Source: Strobilurus pachycystidiatus
Taxonomy: Eukaryota > Basidiomycota > Agaricomycetes > Agaricales > Physalacriaceae
Length of the DNA stretch: 64,000 bases
Assembly: GCA_019915135.1 (NCBI GenBank)
Contig: JAHLMK010000013.1
Location: 1-64,000, forward strand
Direction of reading: 5' to 3'
The position numbers were made by a program, and so were the translations under genes. The number at the start of each line of letters is the position of its first letter. Position 1 is the first letter of the stretch. Below the pieces are notes generated by a model that worked only from the letters and a program-made list of their open reading frames with translations, did not search any database and had not been told where the DNA came from. Shown here one piece after another: positions 44,679 through 58,825 of the stretch.

Positions 44679-46506
44679 TCAACACGCATCAAACGAGTAG
44701 GTCGTCAAGCTCATTGAACGCAATGGCAAACTCCATGCGCCACTCTGGGCTTGCACTGCAGGAGGAACTGGCTTAAAATTCTCCGAGGCTGAGGTACGGT
44801 AGGCGGTTGAGGAACCGCAGATGCGGCTTCCGAATGACAACAAAAGGGTATTGTCTGTCGCATTCGGGTTCATAGCGAGAATGTAATACTCGTCCGCCTC
44901 CGGAGAGATAACCGCCAAGGTGGACGATGCATCGAAGTCTCCCCCAGTGATGGGCAGACGTTTACTACCAGCTGAAATACGGCAGTCAGACTAATGAAAA
45001 GACGAAGACATTACATGACTTACGCTTGACAGAGTTGCCGAAGTGTTTATATGTCCAAAAATGTTTAGTGAGATCTGAAACGAAGTCAGCAAAATACATT
45101 GCCCACACTGCCACCTCTATTCGCACATAGTTCGTAGTTTCCGTTAGTCGCATAGTCTGCGTCGTAATAGATTACACCATCCTGAAAGTCTCTGTTAAGA
45201 GAGTGGAAAATCAACAATTACAACTACTTGCATTCCAGCCATCAGCATTGGGCGTGGTGGTACAAGTGATGTTGTTCAGTGGTGAACAACCGATGCCATT
45301 TGAGACCAGAGTCCAGAACTAGGCGAAGATTAGATCGACAGAAAGTGGACCATTGGGTGACCTACATCATAGTGTGGTTCCCCGGCAACGATGAAACTCT
45401 GGAAAACCATGCCAGAGAACATCAACGCATTTGCGATCGTAGGGTCATAGCCCCCAGACCAGCCGCGCCCAGTCCCGTTCGCTTCTCCCAACGAACAGCA
45501 GATTTCCTGGAACGCTTCAGGGACCTGCTCGATGGAAGGAACAACACACTTACCGACATCCAGGTTGTTTTGCTTGGATATAACGTCCTCGTCGAGTTGA
45601 TGTACGACGCGTAGCTAGCATCGGTGGGGAAGTCGTAGGTATGGTGCACAAGAGCAGCAACCAAGTCGATGACTTCGGGCAACCAAGTCGAATACTCACT
45701 AGAGGCCCGACTCAATGAGGAAGATTCATCCGCGAGGATTCCCACTTGAGTTTCGAGACCTCGGGCGGCAAGGGCATCGTACAGTGCTCCAATGAGCTCG
45801 GCCCGTCTGGTCACGATATCAGCTTCCTACTCCCAGCCATCCTGAAGAAGAGGCATGCTGACTGGTTCGCATCGACTTCCATCCCTTCTTGACCACAAGG
45901 CGATGGGCCAAAATTGTTATCCGGCTCATTCATTGCAGATATAAAGTTGATTGGAATACCGAGCCCAATGAAATGCTCCGCAACGTCTGCCAGAAATGCA
46001 CCATATGCTGGTCCACTACCTGTTGATATGATATCAAGCATCCGATGGTATGAACTCAGCGACAAGCGGGCCGACGTACCGTTCACAAAGTAGCTATCAC
46101 AGCTCGTACCGTCGAGAGTCAAAGGGGCCGGAGCACTGTTAGCGAACATCGTCAAGTCCGCGACACCTCGTTCACTTGCTGCAGTCAGGAAGTACACGCC
46201 CTGTTTGTCCCTTTCCCAGTCGTAGACCCCCGCTGAGACGTAGAACGTTTCTATGGCGCGGACAGGGTTTGAGACATTGACACCGCCACTGCCGACGTTC
46301 CAGCGATAGCTGGACAGACCAAGACCGGTAGAGGTAAAGAGGAGATCGGAGACGTTCTGTCGCGCCGCCTCCGGAAAGTTGTACAAGTCCATCGGCCACC
46401 ATGCTCCAGAGCCTCCGATGCCAAGGAAGGTTTGAGCAGGCGTCGAGGAGACAATCGCAGCAAACGCTGACGGAACCGAGAGCTGCAGAAGGAGTGTCAA
46501 CAACAT
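44679..46506 (-). CDS. Secreted GH30 endo-beta-1,6-galactanase-like enzyme
   Basis: A secreted glycoside hydrolase related to GH30 endo-beta-1,6-galactanases, acting on arabinogalactan side chains. The signal peptide is MLLTLLLQLSVPSAFA from the ATG at 46506. Family blocks are GIGGSGAWWPMDLYNFPEAA, GLGLSSYRWNVGSGGVNVSN, FYVSAGVYDWERDKQGVYFL, the acid/base Glu in ISAMNEPDNNFGPSPC, the ADESSSLSRASSEY loop, VAALVHHTYDFP and the nucleophile Glu in TTWMSEICCSLG. The C-terminal beta domain ends SMSLTTYSFDAC. About six introns close in frame; the one at 45182-45231 has a GC donor. Several N-glycosylation sequons are present. Confidence 0.9.
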
Positions 46507-46530
46507 GATATGGAACCGGGTCACCGTGCG

Positions 46531-46550
46531 TGTAGGTTTAAATACCTACA
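46531..46550. promoter_or_regulatory. Palindrome with TATA-like core upstream of the GH30 gene
   Basis: TGTAGGT and ACCTACA form seven-base inverted arms around TTAAAT, 25 bp before the GH30 start codon. The centre reads TATTTAAA on the gene strand, so it may act as the TATA element, giving a very short leader. Confidence 0.4.
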
Positions 46551-47172
46551 CTCTCAAGAAAGATCTTCTGATATATTGAAAGAACATCTTGCTTCCCAGC
46601 GAACCACACCGTCATGCGATACTCAGGCGAGCAGGTGGTGGCAAGATAAGAAGCGAAGCCAATCAGTCTAAAAGGTCCGCCAAATACGAGGAGATGCAAA
46701 CTAAGACTCGGAGCGCGCAAGGTGTGTATACTGCCATGAAGAATACGAAAGACTTGAATGACTGGCTCGTTACATATCACCATTTGAAAAATAAACAAAG
46801 ATCTTCGATTACCTCGTATCTGGCCATCGTCAGAGGCTACAGTATGTCGGCGGGTATTCAAGCGGTACGCCTTGTAGATTCAAGGTTTGAATGGTTCTTC
46901 TGCTTTAAGATGTCCATATACGCAATCAAAGTGTATCTCGGCACATGATTGTTAAAACAGCGTCCATGACTCGGACACTGACCTTGACTCTTAAGACCAA
47001 GTTCAGTACGCCAGTGAAATGCGCATCAGCACTGCTTGAGCTGTGAGTAGGGACTAGGATCAGGAATTAAACGAAAGCCACCTGCCTCGCATCGCGCGCC
47101 GGTGTGGGCTCGATTACTTGCGACCTGAGTTTCTGCACGAGTGAGACCAGAAAGAATCATGCAAATTGATGA
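46551..47172. other. Intergenic stretch
   Basis: Between two minus-strand genes; no coding signal I trust. A plus-strand frame at 46589-46948 is lysine-rich but has no domain. Confidence 0.45.
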
Positions 47173-48188
47173 TCATGAAATTGGTTTTGATATATCCCGC
47201 CCAGAGGACGAAGTCTGTCCAGTCGCATTGAAGACCATAGCGGTGTGAGGAACCCAAAAACGTTCGAGTAACTCCTTATCAGCAAGAGCCTCTTCCGGAT
47301 ATGGTTCCACGATTTCGTCGACCCATGATACCCATGGCTCACACCAGCCCCAATTTCTCGTCAAACAGTATTCCATATGTGCTGGGTACCATCCCGATGA
47401 ACCCCAGTCCACAATCGCCGTGACCGAGCTCCCTTGAACCATGATATTACGAGGTGCAAGGTCTCCATGCGTGAAAATAAGTGGGTGTCGCTTCGCATGA
47501 ACATCTAGAATCCACAAGAGGTCTTGGTCGCTTTCAGGACCAGCTCCGCATCGCAGCTGGAAATTGAAGTGATCCTCGTTAACGAAAGGCCCTGCTGGGT
47601 CCTGAAACAGCACTCTTGAGTGTGTAATGGGACCTCCAATCACAGAGCAAATTGTCTCTTCGGGCGGAGGAGGGATAGCGCGATAGATCCGGATAAAGCT
47701 CGATAGTTGCTCGGCGATATGTCGTCTTTCTGCCTCGTCAAGGCACTCCCACACAGATTCGAGTTCTACCCCGGAGACGCGGGACATGAAGAGAAGATAA
47801 GAATCCCACAGTGGGATGCAGAAGAATGGTCGCGGGATCGGAATCGATGTATTCGAAGCAATGAAGCGCAAAGATGCCAGCTCGGTCGGGCCGTTCCGGC
47901 TCCGCTTGACAAAAATCCAAGGACTGAGAGTCGCTGGAAGATAACGTTGGACACAGAATCCGCGGTGGAGATGAAGACAATCGTACCTTGCCAGAGCGCG
48001 ACAATCGTCTTAGATAGCCAACGCGACGTGCGACGTGTATAATGGGATTTGAAAGATTTGATTCGGAAGTACCAGCGATATAATGGGTTACCCATTCTTC
48101 GTCTATAGCGCGGCCAAAAAGTCTCGGGACCAGGTGGAGGCATGCTCCAGTCAGCATAGGCAGTTACTAAAGCAGAGGGGGAAGACAT
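47173..48188 (-). CDS. Aminoglycoside phosphotransferase (APH) family kinase-like protein
   Basis: A protein-kinase-fold phosphotransferase of the APH family, widespread in fungi with unknown small-molecule substrates. Two exons join GLU-poor head MSSPSALVTAYADWSMPPPG to ATLSPWIFVKRSRNGPTELA and RFIASNTSIPIPRP. The catalytic loop is HGDLAPRNIMV and the metal-binding motif AIVDWGSSGWYPAHMEY. The intron (GTACGA...TTCCAG) closes in phase. The N-terminal exon is less typical than the rest and could be longer or shorter. It is divergent from the gene at 48395 with 206 bp between starts. Confidence 0.8.
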
Positions 48189-48394
48189 GGTGGGCGTTCG
48201 TGTGCAAAGATGAACGGGCCGAAGATGCCACTATACGCCGCTGCCGAACTTCCGACGAGTAGGTCCTTGTGGGTGGTCTCGCTGTTTCCTTCCCACCGAT
48301 CATCGGTGTGATTATTACTCTTCTGTTTCCTTATCTTGCATGTATTCCCCAATTTTACATCCCTCGTTCTAATAACCCTCTACGTAGTTTGCGC

Positions 48395-48928
48395 ATGGGC
48401 TCTTGCGATCTCTACATCGCCCTCTACCAACGAGCGCTCACCCTATCTGACGGAGGCGGTACGTTTCACTGGGCCCTCGTACCCGGTGAAGGTCAAGTTG
48501 TCGAAAGACACATGAAGGTGTACGACATCATTGACACTGCTCCGACAACTGGAGGACGATGGACTCTGCGCAAAGGCGCCAAACTCGATTTTTGTCGGTC
48601 CGATACCTTCGCTTGCCTCGTCAAGCTCCCCAGTCCCACTATCGGACACGATCAACTCTGTGTTTTTATGGGAGACCAATCGCCGGATCGGGGCGGCACA
48701 CCCTTGCTGTCCACTCATCGCGGCAAATGGTCATGTTCACAATGGGCTTTGCGGACGTTGGGCGGACTCGCCGACGCGGGAATCATCCAGCTTTCACTGT
48801 CTGAAGACAGAGAGAAAGAGCAATTCTATCGGAGGATCAGGTCATTAGGCATTCTATCCCATAGTGTTACATGGCCAGGTCGTACGGAGGGAGGCATCAA
48901 GGTCATCGATTACGATTATAAGCCATAG
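48395..48928 (+). CDS. Single-exon DUF6914-like protein
   Basis: A protein of 177 codons starting MGSCDLYIALYQRALTLSD. The pattern (LYIALYQR, FHWALVPGE, VYDIIDT, CSQWALRTLGGLADAGIIQL) is that of a fungal family of unknown function that I know as DUF6914. There is no signal peptide or membrane segment. It shares a short upstream region with the APH-like gene. Confidence 0.7.
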   Translation: MGSCDLYIALYQRALTLSDGGGTFHWALVPGEGQVVERHMKVYDIIDTAPTTGGRWTLRKGAKLDFCRSDTFACLVKLPSPTIGHDQLCVFMGDQSPDRGGTPLLSTHRGKWSCSQWALRTLGGLADAGIIQLSLSEDREKEQFYRRIRSLGILSHSVTWPGRTEGGIKVIDYDYKP

Positions 48929-49066
48929 CCTGGAGGGCAATGCACTTGTCTGGTATAATTAGTGTAGCATCCCTAGTCCGAGTACTTGGTATGCGGAAAC
49001 ACGACTTGGGTAAGGCGACTTCGAGAACGAGGACACCCTTACTCAACAGCGCAATATCACAGTAGC

Positions 49067-50551
49067 TCAGAAACATTCTAAGGTACAAAGTAAAAATCCA
49101 ATGTCAATGGACCGGTCAATTAAAAGTAAGACGTACTGCGATGGACGATGACTGGGCCTGACTCGTCGTACTCTTCCTTGGTAATCCATAGACTCTGGAA
49201 CGTGCTGAGGGAAGCCAAGATGGAGCCTCCAATCCAGACAGAGTATTTCCTTTCAGGAGGAGCCACCACGCGAACCTGACAATAATGAGCTGCCAATTCA
49301 TCAGAGGTTGAGGTCATCTCAAGTTCACCTTCATGTTACTCGGAGCGATTGCTGCAAGCTCTCTCGACATGCGATCAGGAAGTCCGGCCAACATGGTGGT
49401 GCCGCCGGACAGGACAATACTGTTATACAGCTCGCGGCGAACATCGATGTCACATTTCATGATGGAATTGTAGCTGAGGGTTGAGATCAGGCTCGGTAGG
49501 CGTAATGTCGTAGGCAACATACGTCGTCTCGTGAATTCCAGCACCTTCCAGTCCGAGCATGGAGGGGTCAAACAAAGCTTCCGGTGCACGGAACCTGTAA
49601 AAGGTCGTCAGGAGGCCAAGGAGAAGCTCAAGATAAAGAGACGCGCCGTTCATTTCCAATCGTGATGATCTGCCCATCAGGGAGTTCGTAGTCTTTCTCC
49701 AAGATGGAGGACGTCGCAGCGGTCTGAAGCTCCTGCTGGAAGTCCAATGCAACGTAGCATAACTTCTCCTTGATGTCGCGCACGATCTCGCGCTCGGCGC
49801 TGGTTCTCAGGTTGTAACCTCTTTCACCAAGGTTTTTGACGAGTTGTGAGGTGATATCTCTGCCTGCCATGTCGAGGCGTGAGATGGCATGTGGAAGCGA
49901 GAAGCCTTCGTAAATGGGAACGGTATGTGTAACACCATCGCCCGAGTCCATGACTATGCCTGTGGTGCGGCCCGACGCGTAAAGAGACAACACGGCCTGG
50001 ATAGAGACGTAGAACGCGGGAGCGTTGTACGTTTCGAACATGATTTGCGTCATCTTCTCGCGATTTGCCTTGGGGTTCATCGGTGCCTCGGTGAGCAGAA
50101 CAGGGTGCTCCTCTGGCGCAACGCGCAGTTCGTTGTAAAAAGTGTGGTGCCAGATCTTTTCCATGTCGTCCCAGTTAGTGACGATTCCGTGTTCAATGGG
50201 ATACTTGAGCGAGAGGATACCACGTTTGGACTGGGCTTCGTCGCTTGAGAGAAGGTTAGCGTCAGATGGAGGAAGGTGAAGGGGCATCGTACCCGACATA
50301 TGAGTCTTTGTTTCCAAAGCCGACCATCACGCTCTGCTCACGAGGACGGCCGACGATGGAAGGAAAGACTGCGCGAGGGGCGTCGTCGCCAGCAACTGTA
50401 GACTGTTACTACCAAAGGACATCAGAGATGATTCGTACTCACTCCCAGCTTTGACCATTCCAGAGCCATTATCGATGACCTACAGGCAATGAGTCTATCA
50501 TCGAAGAGAGGTGACAAGAAGAATTACAAGAGCTGCGATATCGTCGTCCAT
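49067..50551 (-). CDS. Actin, divergent isoform
   Basis: A full actin. It starts [20 protein letters not shown] and ends IVHRKCF after the last intron. Exons encode [80 protein letters not shown] and [17 protein letters not shown]. All junctions close, so it appears functional. It departs from canonical actin in several places: KAGIAG, a DNase-loop reading [14 protein letters not shown], the segment [20 protein letters not shown], and [16 protein letters not shown]. It may therefore be a second, specialised actin r rather than the main one. One intron (49595-49646) has a GC donor, GCGCGT. The start is chosen by the family N-terminus. It is head-to-head with the ISWI gene. Confidence 0.95.
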
Positions 50552-50593
50552 TTCTTGAGGTTTACTTGGACCTACCTTGACTGACTTCTGATT

Positions 50594-50816
50594 GTTGCTC
50601 TGTGTCGCTTAGAGAGCGCCTTTTATACCCAAGCAAATAGATGAAACAGAGGCTACGCCGTTAGCTGGATGCCTGATACGCTGCGCAAATAGTTGGCGCT
50701 ACCGAGGGTGCCGTGTGGCTATGTTGATGCTCTGTGTTGCATAGAGACTCAGAGCGCCTTTCATGCCCTCACCATTAAGTGAAACAGATGCTGCGCCGTT
50801 AGCTGGATGCTCGTCT
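50594..50816. repeat. Tandem duplication in the actin upstream region
   Basis: Two diverged copies, about 50594-50680 and 50723-50816, share GCTCTGTGT, GAGCGCCTTT, GAAACAGA, and CGCCGTTAGCTGGATGC in the same order. The gene-proximal copy contains TATAAAA (minus strand, 50621-50627), and the distal copy has CATGAAA at that site. Confidence 0.8.
50621..50627 (-). promoter_or_regulatory. TATA box of the actin gene
   Basis: TATAAAA on the minus strand, in GGGTATAAAAGGCGC, 70 bp before the actin ATG. Its matching site in the second copy of the duplication is degenerate. Confidence 0.65.
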
Positions 50817-51098
50817 GGCTTTGTGACGTAGCCCATTGAAAACGCCCGTAGCTGAGCGCAGTGACGCAGAGGACAAGCACAGTTCGTTGCGTCAAGAAAC
50901 GGCCAGTATGATTCAGAGTTGGACAGAGGCCCGCTTCCGCCGTAAGATGACAGGACAGCTGCAGCAGGAGGACCATGCTTTCTCTGGGCGGGTGGGAAAG
51001 GATCCTTGTTTCAAAGCCCAGCAAATGATGTCGATGAGTGTGGAAGACAAAGAGAGCAAGTCACGCGTTGACAACTTGATCCTTTGCCGCTGACCGTC

Positions 51099-55438
<4,340 letters not shown>

Positions 55439-55505
55439 TTAGATATGTAACTTATTGATGTTGTATCTCGTGTATGTATTTCTACCCTTTGTGATGTATA
55501 GATTT

Positions 55506-55801
55506 CTAGCCCGCACTTTCCAGCCTTCCGAAGGGACCAATGCATGATTTCAACTGACCAATGAGGCGCATGTCCTTGATGCCCGACTGATCACACGCAA
55601 GATACAAAACAATGAAACATCCGTACATGCGCGGGACCATCGAAATGTATGCCAGAGTTTTCTTGACATGGGGAAAAAGAGAAGACTTGCCGTACGGCTA
55701 ACGTATGTCGTAGCGTATTGACCGACGGGGCTCATTACCTGAGCATCAGGTGCTTCTGTGATATGAACACGCGAGGTGATAATATAATCCCGTTCTAGCA
55801 T
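55506..55801 (-). CDS. Small two-exon protein of 84 residues, unknown
   Basis: Exon 1 starts MLERDYIITSRVHITEAPDA; a 41-nt GT-AG intron (55698-55738) leads to PYGKSSLFPHVKKTLAYISM, VPRMYGCFIVLYLACDQ and the end GPFGRLESAG with TAG at 55506-55508. The joined frame has good codon use and no stop, which is unlikely by chance for 84 codons across two exons. The intron is shorter than the rest in the window. One hydrophobic stretch (MYGCFIVLYLACD) might be a membrane segment. No family is recognised. It is tail-to-tail with the ISWI gene, with only about 70 bp between. Confidence 0.45.
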
Positions 55802-56432
55802 TTCTTCTTTCGGGCTGGGAGGTCGGAACTTGATCGATTCATCAATTCATCACTCGCCTTGGAGGCACTTCAATTATCTCAGTCATAATCCATTCACGAT
55901 GGCTCGGCGTCCAATTATGTCCTTTCACACATTTGTAGAAGTTAGGTAAAATACAATGTCATCAGCTCGACACAACCTACATTTTAAAGCGAAGTCGACG
56001 TCACGTCAACGAAAAACCTCTCAATTTCATTTCGATCTACATATGTGATACATAGTCAACAGTCTGCTGCTCGGAAATATTACATGTGGCGCCAGAGACC
56101 CAAATTCTAGGCCTAACCCAAGTACTTATCTTCCGCTGTACTACACCGGATGTGCGGTAAGTACTTACGGCATGAGGCATATCATTCTCAGGCTGTCGTT
56201 CCGTTACTTTAATTTCCGTACAATATGCCTGCTGTTTTTGCTGAATCTCAGTCAACCGACGGTAGCTCAGAGGTTTCGAAAACAATGATACCACGGCGTG
56301 TAGAACAGGATCAGTGTATTTGCGGAGAAAACCCTAATTGACTAAGAACGGAGTGTATCTTTGTAAACGACCTAGGGAACGGACGAAAGGAAATGGCGGG
56401 CATTTAGTATTCGAGCCAGACAGTCCAATTCA
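55802..56432. other. Intergenic stretch
   Basis: AT-rich spacer upstream of the small gene and downstream of the TEA gene. No coding signal. Confidence 0.5.
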
Positions 56433-58100
56433 TCATGTCAAGTATTCCGCCGATACCGATGATTCCACTCCCGTAAATTCATAGACTCGATTTTGGGGGA
56501 TATATGCTGTAGTAGACGTAGAAGGCCCACTGATGCGCCTGTAAGAAGCGATGGCGGGCTTCCAATTTTCGTGTGCTTGACCGCACCAGTTCAAAAGGGA
56601 AGAATACATCGGAGTACGGCGAACTTGATGAATAGAGACATTAGGCGCCGATGGCCACCCTCGTGCCTGTGGTCAAGGGCTTCAATGAGTTGGGATCGAA
56701 ACAAGGAAACAAATCACTCGTACCTCCTCAAACGGGAAATCATCGAGGCTTTCTGTGAGCATTGAGCCATTGGTGAGGGGTAATGGTGCAGAGACTGGCT
56801 CATGAGGAATATGCCCGAATACATAAGATAGCCTAGTAATATCGGCGCGATGCGATTGGGGTGCGTGTTCGAAAGTGATATCCTGGATGACTCGATATCG
56901 TCTCAGTTCTTCAAGGAAAGTTCAGGCGTCGTTTCTATATCAGGATGGGAACCACGTACTTGGGTCGTTGGACAACACCTTCCAGAATGACGGGCAGAGT
57001 GACGCTGTATAGAACCAACCTGTTCGACCTGTCGGCGTAGGCATGGGATGCATATATGTCGTCTCTGAATGAATAGACTCCGGGGTGGCATCAGCGAAGA
57101 CTGTAAACGTTGTCGTTGTCTGCACACGCGCTGGTGACCAGAACCGCAAGGTCGAATCAAAAAGGGCAAGACAAGAAGAGCTGGAAGTGCTGGACAGAGG
57201 AAGGGGTGTGAGGAAGGTTTCTGTAGACAGCACCTCGTCCGCTTGAAACCCTGCCAATGCTATGGGTCGACAGACAGTCTTAGTAGAAGTGTCAAAATCG
57301 AGGTTCACGGTAACACGAATGTTTATCGGCTGATCAGCGTCAACAGACAATGATGTCTCGGACCTGCAATCTGCAACAGGCTTCTTGACGACACGCCGCC
57401 TGGGCGCGGAGGTCACAACCGAGTGCACGTCGCCGTCGAATGAGTGAAGCTGCAGCAGCTGCCCAGGCAGAGAAGAATGTGAGGACCTCGAGCCTCCGAA
57501 CTCGGTCTCCTCGTCACTGAGATAGCCTACAAGCATTCGAACTGGAAGTCACTGAGACTCGACAAGGTTGAGCAGACGGATGAGACGGTACCTACTTTCC
57601 GAATCCTTACAGGTCTCCCGTAGCTGTTGGAGTCGACTGCCAACTTGTTTCGGGGTCCGGACCTTGCCTGTAGCTTCGCGGATGTAGTCTGAGACGAACC
57701 GATTACGCATGGGAAAGCGTGCTGTAGTCCGTCTCGGGTGCCCCGCTCGAAATGTAGAAGAAGTTTGGGGCGGTACGTATTTTCGCAACGCTGTCGAGAA
57801 TGAATCAGTTAACTCTACTTCAAATGCGGGAGGTGATTACTCACCCTCGAGCAGAGCGGCTTCACTAGATGAGGGTTAGCCAAAGGCACGGACGAGGTAT
57901 CGGAAAGCCCACATAATCGGAGGCCATACGGCTTCTCCCTCCTTGTCCCTTAAGGTTTTCCAAGATTTACGACCTGTGGCGGCTTGCTGCTTGCCGTTTC
58001 GACTTATCTCCTCATCAGTTGGAGCATAAGATAGGTCGTCGACGGTGGAGAAAGAGACGAAGTAATTTAAGCCGGTACTGACTGAGAAGGGAGGGGCCAT
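56433..58100 (-). CDS. TEA/ATTS-domain transcription factor
   Basis: A nuclear regulator related to yeast TEC1 and Aspergillus AbaA, which control filamentation and development. It starts MAPPFS, with TGRKSWKTLRDKEGEAVWPP leading into the TEA domain: EAALLEALRKYVPPQTSS, then RFPMRNRFVSDYIREATGK and RTPKQVGSRLQQLRETCKDS. The frame continues EIRMLVGYLSDEETEFGGSR. A long C-terminal part includes ESIHSETTYMHPMPTPT, RRYRVIQDITFEHAPQSHRA and LSYVFGHIPHEPVSAPLPL. The final exon (about 56433-56660) has no Met and ends NRVYEFTGVESSVSAEYL then Thr and TGA. Introns, six or seven, all GT-AG, close in frame. The start of the first exon is the least certain part. Confidence 0.88.
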
Positions 58101-58825
58101 AGGTGTCGATCTATCTAGACATGAACATGAGACTTTAAAAGCTCGCTCGCATAATCTGGATGCAACTTACATGAGCGTGACGGAACCAGGTCCGTAGATG
58201 TAGATCGTTCTCGAGATAGTAGCATGCCGTTAGTATTAAATGATCTGCAAAAATCTAAACTAAAAGCGGGCTGCAGACCTCGAATATTATAAATACTGCT
58301 GCCTGCGAGAAGTACAAGGACAACAAGGCGCAATTGATTGCGACTCTGGTGAAATGTTGATAAAATAACTCGACAGAACAACATACCTTTCCACATTCCA
58401 ACCATTGGCTGGAACGCGTGGCGCTTCGATCTCGCACGCGTCGAACGCGCATCTCGAGGCCTTGAGAATTCACTTTCTGGCCACACGTACAGTCATCAAC
58501 AACGGCTGATGTATCTGATCCACTGTAGTTTTACAGGATGCTTCCTTTCGGGGTTTGTTTCCACTTCGACCTTATTGAAGCAGGATCTGAGTAGAATCTA
58601 ATAGGATTCACAGGTGGGGTGCAACCCTTACAGGATCAAGATCAGATGACTTCGAAATGACTGACACCGATTCCAGTAGCTTCGGAGCATCCACGGTGGC
58701 GGTCAAGCGAAGCGGATGTGAGAAAGAGGCCTTGCTCCCTATGGCTCGCTGTGGTAAGACATCGGACCCAAATCCATTTCTTAAGGCGTCAGAAGAAATG
58801 TATTATCGTTCTACTGACACTCCCG
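58101..58825. other. Intergenic stretch upstream of the TEA gene
   Basis: Likely promoter and leader of the TEA gene and 3' flank of the phosphatase. Open frames on either strand show no domain. Confidence 0.45.

Noticed and set aside
46589..46948. 119-codon open frame upstream of the GH30 gene
   Set aside because: No family signal, and codon use differs from nearby real genes.
57541..57610. Frameshift in the TEA gene after CKDSE
   Set aside because: Choosing the donor at GGAAA|GTAGGT and acceptor TTCCAG|TTCG restores the frame as SEIRMLVGYL.
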